A stretch of DNA of 6,136 nucleotides, from positions 1 through 6,136 of the forward strand of contig WRER01000056.1 in NCBI GenBank assembly GCA_009779205.1, given 5' to 3'. This stretch comes from Methanobacteriota archaeon (lineage in GTDB: Archaea; Halobacteriota; Methanomicrobia; Methanomicrobiales; Methanospirillaceae). Positions 1 to 4,236 of this stretch are shown piece by piece. The translations under genes were made by a program, and so were the position numbers. Within the stretch, counting starts at the first letter, position 1, and each line of letters starts with the position of its first letter. Under the pieces are notes generated by a model. It worked only from the letters and a program-made list of their open reading frames with translations, did not search any database and was not told the DNA's origin.

Positions 1-886
1 GGTATCATCGGAGATCCGAAGCATTCAACGGAAAGGGAGAACCGGGAGGCATGGAACAGGAACAATCATCGTGCTTGTGACAAAGGGAACCAGTGATGAA
101 AATGCAAAACACATCTCACTGAGACGTGAGAAGACGATGTCTCAGCATATTCGAGGGGGCATTCGTTCATCACCTGCGCAGACATCTTTGTTTACATCTC
201 CGCCAGATCCCGTTGAAGTACATAAAACGCTGGAGCAGTTAAAGAGTGGTCCATGTATTATTATTGATGATAGAGAGACACATTCTAAAGTAGTAGAGTG
301 CCTCGCTCGAATGCAGGCACATTTAAATCTGGAGCGTCTTGAAGTTGGAGATTATCTTATTGGGCGTCTTTTGATTGAAAGAAAAACGACAAAAGACTTT
401 GTGAACTCCCTCGTTGATCGTAATTTGATGGTGCAACTTCGGCGCCTTTCAGAGCAGGCGTACAAACCCCTCCTCATTATAGAAGGCGAAGGGTTGTATA
501 CCGTGCGTGACGTTCATCCAAATGCAATTCGAGGAGCTCTTGCTGCAATTGCTGTTGATATAGGGATTAGTATACTGTATACAGATAATGCAGAAGGCAC
601 TGCTGAGATGCTTTGTGTGCTTGCACGAAGGGAAGATTCAGAATCACCCTATTATTATAGCACGCCTAAGCGTGCGTACCATTCGATAAAGGAGGCACAA
701 GAGGCAATTATTGCAACATTCCCAGATGTTGGCCCAGTGCACGCAAAAAAACTCCTTTCAGAGTTTGGTTCTGTACGCGATGTAGTTACTGCTTCTGTTG
801 GTGACATTACTGCAATAAAAGGCATTGGAACAAAAAAAGCAGAAAAAATTGTTGAAGTTGCAACAAAGCATTATGAATGTGATTGA
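1..886 (+). CDS. hef: Hef/FANCM-type helicase-nuclease, C-terminal part (5' end outside window)
   Basis: Structure-specific DNA helicase and endonuclease of archaea that acts on stalled or branched replication forks. The reading frame is open to the window edge (first whole codon at base 2), giving 294 visible residues. Residues 9-16 read QRKGRTGR, the SF2 helicase motif VI, so the GTG at 71 is an internal codon, not the start. An interdomain linker follows, with a QTSLF stretch near residue 60 that only weakly resembles a PCNA-binding motif. Then comes the XPF/ERCC4 nuclease domain (about residues 80-205) with IIDDRE (88-92), GDY (116-118) and IERK (125-128), the metal-binding catalytic signature. 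The C-terminus holds tandem helix-hairpin-helix elements (DVGPVHAKKLL about 242-252; IKGIGTKKAEKI about 272-283). All key nuclease residues are present, so the enzyme looks intact at this end. Full-length Hef is usually about 750 aa, so most of the helicase lies upstream. It overlaps the convergent next gene by 16 bases. Confidence 0.95.
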   Translation, partial: VSSEIRSIQRKGRTGRHGTGTIIVLVTKGTSDENAKHISLRREKTMSQHIRGGIRSSPAQTSLFTSPPDPVEVHKTLEQLKSGPCIIIDDRETHSKVVECLARMQAHLNLERLEVGDYLIGRLLIERKTTKDFVNSLVDRNLMVQLRRLSEQAYKPLLIIEGEGLYTVRDVHPNAIRGALAAIAVDIGISILYTDNAEGTAEMLCVLARREDSESPYYYSTPKRAYHSIKEAQEAIIATFPDVGPVHAKKLLSEFGSVRDVVTASVGDITAIKGIGTKKAEKIVEVATKHYECD

Positions 887-1260
887 GGGTCTATCAATGT
901 AAGGTAGACCTTGGTTAATATGTTGCATGAGGTACTTAATTCTGAGATTGCGTATACATCATTTTCTTGTGTAATGCGCGATAAAGTATGCAGAAGAGCA
1001 TTACGTGCTGCTTGTTGTACAGCTTCATTTGCACTGAGATCTTGGATCTGCTGTGGAACAGAACGATCCTGAGATTCTGACGCGTTTTTCACGATCTCTT
1101 CTTGTGAGTTTTCCCACCTTCGTTCTGCGTTTTGACAGACAACACATTGACGTATCTCCTTGTACTCAAAAAGAGGATTATGGCACACAGGGCATGGTTC
1201 AGCGAGCATTTTCCCTCCTTTTAGAAGATATTGTGCCATGATTTCATCTGGACGTGACAT
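871..1260 (-). CDS. SSSCA1/autoantigen p27 family zinc-ribbon protein
   Basis: A 129-aa protein matching the Sjogren's syndrome/scleroderma autoantigen 1 family, small archaeal and eukaryotic proteins whose molecular role is not settled. The recognisable signature is near the N-terminus: a segment reading MAQYLLKGGKMLAEPCPVC (residues 8-26), then PLFEYK and a second pair of cysteines. C23, C26, C39 and C42 form a four-cysteine zinc ribbon. The rest is a polar linker (about 50-75) and a predicted helical tail. The ATG at 1258-1260 is chosen because it precedes the conserved DEIMAQYLL block. No clear ribosome binding site lies before it, so initiation on a very short or leaderless transcript is possible. 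The 3' end runs antisense over the last 16 bases of hef, so transcription of the two genes must converge. Family assignment is by motif; function is inferred only as a zinc-binding protein. Confidence 0.85.
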   Translation of the reverse strand: MSRPDEIMAQYLLKGGKMLAEPCPVCHNPLFEYKEIRQCVVCQNAERRWENSQEEIVKNASESQDRSVPQQIQDLSANEAVQQAARNALLHTLSRITQENDVYAISELSTSCNILTKVYLTLIDPQSHS

Positions 1261-1302
1261 GAAATTGTATTTGTGGTATGAACTTATACATATTTATGTT
1301 GG

Positions 1303-1313
1303 TATTTAAAATA
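1303..1313. promoter_or_regulatory. AT-rich TATA-box candidate in a divergent intergenic region
   Basis: The run TATTTAAAATA is the best archaeal TATA-like element between the divergent genes at 1260 (minus) and 1410 (plus). Read on the minus strand it sits about 45 bases before the zinc-ribbon start, giving a leader of roughly 20 nt. Read on the plus strand it would give a leader of about 75 nt for the UPF0147 gene. It may serve one or both directions; this is inferred from position and composition only. Confidence 0.45.
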
Positions 1314-1398
1314 TACTAGGGCAATCGGTACCATACCTTGTAACTCCAATGAGGTGGTATGACTGTCACTTGTTGGTCAGTGGTATATGCTATAATAT

Positions 1399-1406
1399 AG
1401 GTGATC
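1399..1406 (+). promoter_or_regulatory. Ribosome binding site that fixes the UPF0147 start
   Basis: AGGTGATC is complementary over eight bases to the archaeal 16S rRNA 3' tail (GAUCACCUCC), ending 3 nt before ATG 1410, so the AGG core is 8 nt away. The GTG at 1401 lies inside this site and is therefore not the start. Confidence 0.85.
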
Positions 1407-1409
1407 TTT

Positions 1410-1685
1410 ATGTCCAGTCCAGTTGAAAAAGCAGAGGAAACAATTCATAGCTGTATTCATAAGTTGCAAACAATTAGCGAAGATAGTAACATTCCCCGTA
1501 ATATCCGCCGCGTTGCTGATGAGACACGTACGTTACTCTCATCCGAAGAGATAGCACTTAACCTCCGTGCTGCAGAAGCAATCTCAAAAATCAGTGAAAT
1601 CAGCAGCGATTCAAATATGCCAGGTCATGCACGAACCCGGATTTGGGAAGTTGTCTCACAGTTAGAGACCATTCCACTCGATTAA
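1410..1685 (+). CDS. UPF0147 family protein
   Basis: A 91-aa acidic, helix-rich protein of the UPF0147 family, which is widespread in euryarchaea and has no established function. An in-frame GTG at 1401 would add MIF, but it is embedded in a strong ribosome binding site, so the ATG at 1410 is the start. The protein contains two copies of a unit 42 residues apart (16-43 and 58-85). The units share I.K...IS.DSN.P...R....E....L, 11 identities in 28 positions by hand alignment, with the hallmark DSNIP (26-29 region) and DSNMP (67-71). There is one cysteine, and no signal peptide or membrane segment, so it is cytosolic. It stands alone between a divergent gene and the tRNA, and probably has its own promoter in the 1261-1398 region. 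Family identification is firm; function unknown. Confidence 0.88.
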   Translation: MSSPVEKAEETIHSCIHKLQTISEDSNIPRNIRRVADETRTLLSSEEIALNLRAAEAISKISEISSDSNMPGHARTRIWEVVSQLETIPLD

Positions 1686-1762
1686 CATACAAAATATCAT
1701 TTTGGAAAGTAACATTGAAAAACCATAAACAGAAAAACGGTTCCATAATAATACAACACAAC

Positions 1763-1792
1763 CTATAAATCAATAAACATCATTTTTATAAT
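1763..1792 (+). promoter_or_regulatory. Two TATA-box candidates upstream of tRNA-Met
   Basis: CTATAAAT (1763-1770) and TTTATAAT (1785-1792) both resemble the archaeal TATA box. The first would start the transcript near 1794, leaving a leader of about 18 nt containing half or more of the adjacent palindrome. The second would start transcription close to the mature 5' end at 1812. Which is used cannot be told from sequence. Confidence 0.5.
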
Positions 1793-1805
1793 GCACGTAG
1801 TGCAT
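1791..1805. repeat. Perfect palindrome upstream of tRNA-Met
   Basis: ATGCAC-GTA-GTGCAT is a perfect 6-bp inverted repeat with a 3-base centre, ending 6 bases before the tRNA. It may be an operator or a hairpin in the pre-tRNA leader. Confidence 0.6.
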
Positions 1806-1811
1806 TGCTGT

Positions 1812-1923
1812 GCTGCGGTGGCCTAGTCGGTTAGGGCGCCAGACTCATAGGGTTATAAGTCACGTCATAGGCGTTTCGTTCTGGGACATCTGGAGATCGG
1901 GGGTTCGGGTCCCCCTCGCAGCA
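1812..1923 (+). tRNA. Elongator tRNA-Met (anticodon CAT) with intron
   Basis: The cloverleaf can be folded completely. The acceptor stem GCTGCGG (1812-1818) pairs with TCGCAGC (1916-1922), with a G-U at the last pair, and the discriminator is A1923. The D arm is GCCT/GGGC with AGTCGGTTA in the loop. The anticodon stem CCAGA (1839-1843) pairs with TCTGG (1889-1893), and the anticodon CAT is at 1846-1848. The T arm is GGGGG TTCGGGT CCCCC (1899-1915). A 38-nt intron interrupts it after position 37. CCA is not encoded. The G1-C72 pair and the anticodon stem without three G-C pairs argue against the initiator tRNA. A tRNA-Ile read through a modified CAT anticodon is less likely, because introns at 37/38 and this acceptor stem fit elongator Met. 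Confidence 0.93.
1850..1887 (+). other. Archaeal tRNA intron with bulge-helix-bulge splice sites
   Basis: The intron lies between positions 37 and 38. Exon bases C32 T33 C34 A35 pair with TGGG at 1882-1885 as the central 4-bp helix (one U-G). This leaves the 3-base bulges TAG (1848-1850) and ACA (1886-1888) with a cut after the second base of each, exactly the motif cleaved by the archaeal splicing endonuclease. Confidence 0.88.
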
Positions 1924-1955
1924 TTTCTTTTTATCAGCTCATATTATGAGCTGAT
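1924..1955. terminator. Oligo-T tract and perfect 11-bp hairpin after the tRNA
   Basis: Directly after the tRNA is a T-rich run (TTTCTTTTT, 1924-1932), the usual archaeal termination signal. It is followed by a perfect inverted repeat: ATCAGCTCATA (1933-1943), one base, TATGAGCTGAT (1945-1955), then TTT. Since alba converges from the right, the hairpin is well placed to act for both directions, although hairpins are not generally required for archaeal termination. Confidence 0.65.
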
Positions 1956-1998
1956 TTCAAAGTTGGATATACCCAGCTAATTAAGGCTAAAACAGAGA

Positions 1999-2033
1999 GT
2001 GAAACGTTTCCTTCGGTTTCTATATCGTTTCGC
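1999..2033 (-). terminator. Possible hairpin at the 3' end of alba
   Basis: GTGAAACG (1999-2006) can pair with CGTTTCGC (2026-2033), eight pairs with one wobble. The outer arm touches the last base of the alba stop codon. The palindrome GAAACGTTTC (2001-2010) offers an alternative fold. Placement just beyond the stop suggests a 3' end structure; no long T tract follows on the minus strand, so the call is weak. Confidence 0.35.
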
Positions 2034-2383
2034 TAGATTTTTGCATCTGTTTGATACGTCAGCACGATCTCAATTACAGACACCCGTATCACACCATCTT
2101 CAGATTCGATCTCTTCTGTACTGGTTGTAATCTGCTGTTTTTCAACCTGTGGCAAAAATTTGTGTAATGCAACTTCCACTGCATCAACTGCACGAGATAT
2201 TGCCTTTCCACGACCCCGAACAACAACCTCACTCTGTCCATTCTGAAACTGCGTCACAATCGCCAGAACGTAGTTCATAGTTGGTTTATTTCCAATAAAA
2301 ATGACATTATCAATAGATAATGAATTTTTATCTGAAATAGGGGTTCCGACAGAATCCTCAGGTATCGCTTGCAACATTGCCAT
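2033..2383 (-). CDS. albA: Alba (Sac10b-type) DNA/RNA-binding nucleoid protein
   Basis: Dimeric chromatin protein that coats DNA and binds RNA in archaea. The Alba core starts at residue 26 with [13 protein letters not shown], followed by [15 protein letters not shown] (56-70) and a FLP segment. It ends with [10 protein letters not shown], all closely matching Sac10b/Alba. In the signature the lysine equivalent to K17 of the Sulfolobus protein is kept (K33), while the neighbouring acetylated K16 is replaced by Asn32. Start choice: the frame is open from a TTG at 2395, with ATGs at 2383 and 2375-2377. The first ATG is chosen, giving 116 aa; none has a strong ribosome binding site. Either way the protein has an N-terminal extension of about 20 residues compared with the usual 90-100 aa. 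It lies 21 bases after the asd stop, so it is probably co-transcribed with asd and translationally linked. Confidence 0.9.
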   Translation of the reverse strand: MAMLQAIPEDSVGTPISDKNSLSIDNVIFIGNKPTMNYVLAIVTQFQNGQSEVVVRGRGKAISRAVDAVEVALHKFLPQVEKQQITTSTEEIESEDGVIRVSVIEIVLTYQTDAKI

Positions 2384-2404
2384 TCCGCGCTTCAATGTAC
2401 AGGT

Positions 2405-3424
2405 TCACAGATATCTCTTCTCTTTTAACAGCTCAGCATTTAAGACAGAACCTCCAGCAGCCCCTCGAATGGTATTATGTCCCATAGTAACATATCGAAG
2501 TCCCTCTCTCACACGTCCAACAGAGACAGTCATCCCTCCACCTCGCATACGATCGAGACGGGGTTGCGGACGATCAGGCTCAGAGTGGTACAACACTGAG
2601 TCATCCGGCTGAGTAGGCAATCCTGAAAATGGAGCTTTGTACGACATAAACGCTTTTTTTGCCATATCAACCGACGCATCACACTCAACCCAGACTGCCA
2701 TTGTATGACCATCGATAACAGGTACACGATGACAGCTTGCACTCACTGCAAATGGTGCTGGAGTAATAGTCGAACCATCAAATTCTCCCATTATTTTGCC
2801 TGTCTCTCGTTCCATCTTCTCCTCTTCAGAGCCAATATATGGGATCATATTATCAAGGATGCCCATCCCAGGCACCCCTTCAAAACCTGCACCAGAAATG
2901 GCCTGCATGGTAGAGACTTTCACATCACGAATATGATACTGCTGTAACGGATGTAAAGAGAGAGTCAGCATAATAGTTGAGCAGTTTGGATTTGTCACAA
3001 TAAAGCCATCATACCCATCCTCATCCCGCTGTAGATCAACAAGGCCAAGATGATCGCCATTGATCTCAGGTACAACAAGGGGAACATGATCAAACATGCG
3101 GTGTGTACTGGCATTGCTGCAGACACCAACTCCGGCTTTTGCACACGCAAGTTCTATTGAACCTGCAAGTTCGGCAGGGAGCGCAGAAAACACAAGCTCA
3201 ACATCTTTCAGCGCGGATATATCTGTATCAACAACCCGTTGATCAGCAAGAGATGCTGGAAACGGAGAATCCAGTCTCCAGTTTACTGCTTCTGCATATC
3301 TTTTTCCTACACTGCGCTTTGATGCCGTCAGAGTGGTAAGATCAAAGTATGGGTGATCAGAAAGTAGTTGTACAAATCGTTGACCTACTGCGCCAGTAGC
3401 ACCAAGCACACCAACTGATATCAT
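2405..3424 (-). CDS. asd: Aspartate-semialdehyde dehydrogenase
   Basis: NADP-dependent cytosolic enzyme that reduces L-aspartyl-4-phosphate to L-aspartate 4-semialdehyde, the branch point to lysine, threonine, methionine and homocysteine. The 339-aa protein is of the archaeal/fungal type. The Rossmann motif GATGAVGQ is at residues 8-15, the catalytic cysteine in NPNCST is C148, ISGAGFEGVPG follows (176-186), and the acid-base histidine is H232 in SCHRVPV, with E247 in AVWVE. No key residue is missing and the length is normal. The ATG at 3422-3424 starts directly before the nucleotide-binding strand, so it is very likely right, although no Shine-Dalgarno-like sequence precedes it. It follows the ferredoxin gene after 39 bases, and alba comes next. 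The lysine-type dap genes are not in this window. Confidence 0.96.
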   Translation of the reverse strand: MISVGVLGATGAVGQRFVQLLSDHPYFDLTTLTASKRSVGKRYAEAVNWRLDSPFPASLADQRVVDTDISALKDVELVFSALPAELAGSIELACAKAGVGVCSNASTHRMFDHVPLVVPEINGDHLGLVDLQRDEDGYDGFIVTNPNCSTIMLTLSLHPLQQYHIRDVKVSTMQAISGAGFEGVPGMGILDNMIPYIGSEEEKMERETGKIMGEFDGSTITPAPFAVSASCHRVPVIDGHTMAVWVECDASVDMAKKAFMSYKAPFSGLPTQPDDSVLYHSEPDRPQPRLDRMRGGGMTVSVGRVREGLRYVTMGHNTIRGAAGGSVLNAELLKEKRYL

Positions 3425-3430
3425 ACAGTT

Positions 3431-3458
3431 TAGGTAGGCACTAGGTACGAAAAAGAGT
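3431..3458 (-). promoter_or_regulatory. Spacer between ferredoxin and asd: T5 tract and TACCTA direct repeat
   Basis: Reading the minus strand after the ferredoxin stop, a CTCTTTTT run (T5 at 3454-3450) could give partial termination. TACCTA then occurs twice (3447-3442 and 3436-3431), 11 bases apart, shortly before the asd start. No TATA box is evident, so asd probably depends on read-through from the ferredoxin promoter. Confidence 0.3.
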
Positions 3459-3463
3459 ATGGG

Positions 3464-3637
3464 TTATTCCATTGTGAGCGCATCTGCAGGGCAGACATCG
3501 CCACATGATCCACAATCTACACAAGCGCCTGCATCAATAACTACAATCTCATTTTCAAGAGCCATAGCTTCTGCAGGGCACTCATCAACACATGCCCCAC
3601 ATCCTGTACATGCATCCTTATCAACAATAGCTACCAT
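3464..3637 (-). CDS. 2[4Fe-4S] ferredoxin, 57 aa
   Basis: Small clostridial-type ferredoxin, a soluble low-potential electron carrier. Two full cluster motifs are visible: C10-x2-C13-x2-C16-x3-C20-P and C39-x2-C42-x2-C45-x3-C49-P. The two halves are internally similar (ACTGCGACVDECP against ACVDCGSCGDVCP). The protein is only 57 aa, about the usual size for this class, without additional domains such as NIL. The start ATG at 3635-3637 is supported by a GAGGTT ribosome binding site, and the conserved MVAIVDKDAC N-terminus fits. It is first in a unit with asd and alba and has its own promoter candidate just upstream. In methanogens such ferredoxins serve several reductases; the adjacent asd makes a role near aspartate semialdehyde conversion conceivable but unproven. 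Confidence 0.95.
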   Translation of the reverse strand: MVAIVDKDACTGCGACVDECPAEAMALENEIVVIDAGACVDCGSCGDVCPADALTME

Positions 3638-3642
3638 ATTCT

Positions 3643-3648
3643 AACCTC
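3643..3648 (-). promoter_or_regulatory. Ribosome binding site of the ferredoxin gene
   Basis: On the minus strand GAGGTT ends 5 nt before the ATG at 3637, matching the 16S rRNA 3' tail and confirming this start. Confidence 0.75.
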
Positions 3649-3675
3649 GTAACCAATAGTTTCACCATACCAAAC

Positions 3676-3689
3676 AGATATACATATCT
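3676..3689 (-). promoter_or_regulatory. TATA-like palindrome, ferredoxin-asd-alba promoter candidate
   Basis: AGATAT-AC-ATATCT is an inverted repeat with a 2-base centre. On the minus strand it places a TATA-like core about 43 bases before the ferredoxin ATG, allowing a leader of roughly 18 nt that carries the ribosome binding site. It starts 4 bases after the stop of the preceding gene. Confidence 0.5.
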
Positions 3690-3692
3690 ATT

Positions 3693-3890
3693 TCAGTCAT
3701 ATTTTCCTTTCAGATCATTCCATCCAGTATATCCACAATAAAAACATCCAATACCTTCACAATGTGGACATTTCTGTGCAGGATGTTTTACAAAAACACG
3801 TCCAGTTGTATCGCAAAAAGAACAGCCATCTCCAGTACAGTGCTGGCATTCCACTTCATCATATACAGGATCTGCTGTTGATTTTGTCAT
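3693..3890 (-). CDS. Small protein with two tandem CxxCxGxGCxxC zinc motifs
   Basis: A 65-aa protein of unknown function with eight cysteines in two repeats of the DnaJ zinc-finger type: C15-QH-C18-TGDG-C23-SF-C26 and C41-PH-C44-EGIG-C49-FY-C52. Each is followed by a TG (TTG, YTG), and the repeats are 26 residues apart. It probably binds two metal ions, most likely zinc, and could mediate protein or RNA contacts, but no family name can be given with confidence. There is no membrane segment. Start: a GTG at 3894-3896 overlaps the upstream stop, but the ATG at 3888-3890 is preferred because GAGTGA lies just before it. That leaves a 2-nt gap to the preceding gene, implying translational coupling. 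The region is AT-richer than its neighbours (22 of 60 G+C in 3721-3780, against 31 of 60 in asd 3121-3180). Confidence 0.8.
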   Translation of the reverse strand: MTKSTADPVYDEVECQHCTGDGCSFCDTTGRVFVKHPAQKCPHCEGIGCFYCGYTGWNDLKGKYD

Positions 3891-3892
3891 TG

Positions 3893-4183
3893 TCACTCAG
3901 GTGTAACCATTTTAGGCGTTAAAAACAAATGACGTTTAAATTTCACGACTGCTACATCCCACTCAGATTCATCCGTCCTTGGAAGAGGCATTCCATTTGG
4001 CATCATATTTTTAGGAACAAAATCAATTCCAAACTCATGAAACACTGCAAGTCTTACACAGTTATCCACTTTATCGCCTTTACAATACAGCAACATTAAG
4101 CCTCGCTTCACTGAAGCAACATCTGGATCACTTTCATCGAGGTTAAAAAATGGACATCCAGCTAATTTACCACATTCTGCCAT
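3893..4183 (-). CDS. Uncharacterised four-cysteine protein (CPFF / YC-GD-C type)
   Basis: A 96-aa protein that I do not recognise by function. It has the pattern C4-x5-C10-PFF in the first 13 residues, then YC34-KGD-x4-C42-VRL, and later VPKNMMPNGMPLP (56-68). This layout resembles small conserved methanogen and bacterial proteins with a C-x5-CPFF...YC-x-G...CxR core, whose four cysteines likely bind a metal or Fe-S cluster. That resemblance is from memory of the pattern, not a search. There is no signal peptide or membrane helix. The ATG at 4181-4183 has no ribosome binding site, but a TATA-like repeat lies at the distance expected for a leaderless transcript. It is followed after 2 nt by the eight-cysteine protein, with which it forms a two-gene unit. 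It lies 53 bases after the aksE stop. Confidence 0.8.
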   Translation of the reverse strand: MAECGKLAGCPFFNLDESDPDVASVKRGLMLLYCKGDKVDNCVRLAVFHEFGIDFVPKNMMPNGMPLPRTDESEWDVAVVKFKRHLFLTPKMVTPE

Positions 4184-4205
4184 CTTTATCTTCTTTTACC
4201 AATTG

Positions 4206-4221
4206 TCATATATTCATATAT
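4206..4221 (-). promoter_or_regulatory. Tandem ATATATGA repeat, leaderless promoter candidate
   Basis: On the minus strand ATATATGA occurs twice back to back, centred about 30 bases before the ATG at 4183. A TATA box here would start transcription at or next to the start codon, consistent with the missing ribosome binding site. Confidence 0.5.
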
Positions 4222-4236
4222 CTTTTGCGAAACTTT

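Noticed and set aside
92..122. GTGATGA followed by CTGA, resembling boxes C and D of an archaeal C/D guide RNA
   Set aside because: It lies within hef coding sequence, the second box pair is not convincing, and such short words occur by chance.
1053..1241. A 62-codon plus-strand frame
   Set aside because: Antisense to the zinc-ribbon gene, with no start signal or domain.
2301..3339. Plus-strand frames opposite alba and asd, and a 70-codon minus frame at 2530-2742
   Set aside because: They lie inside well-supported asd and alba coding sequence and have low-complexity or implausible translations.
3459..3644. A 61-codon plus-strand reading frame
   Set aside because: It is the antisense of the ferredoxin gene, whose eight cluster cysteines and ribosome binding site prove the minus strand is coding.
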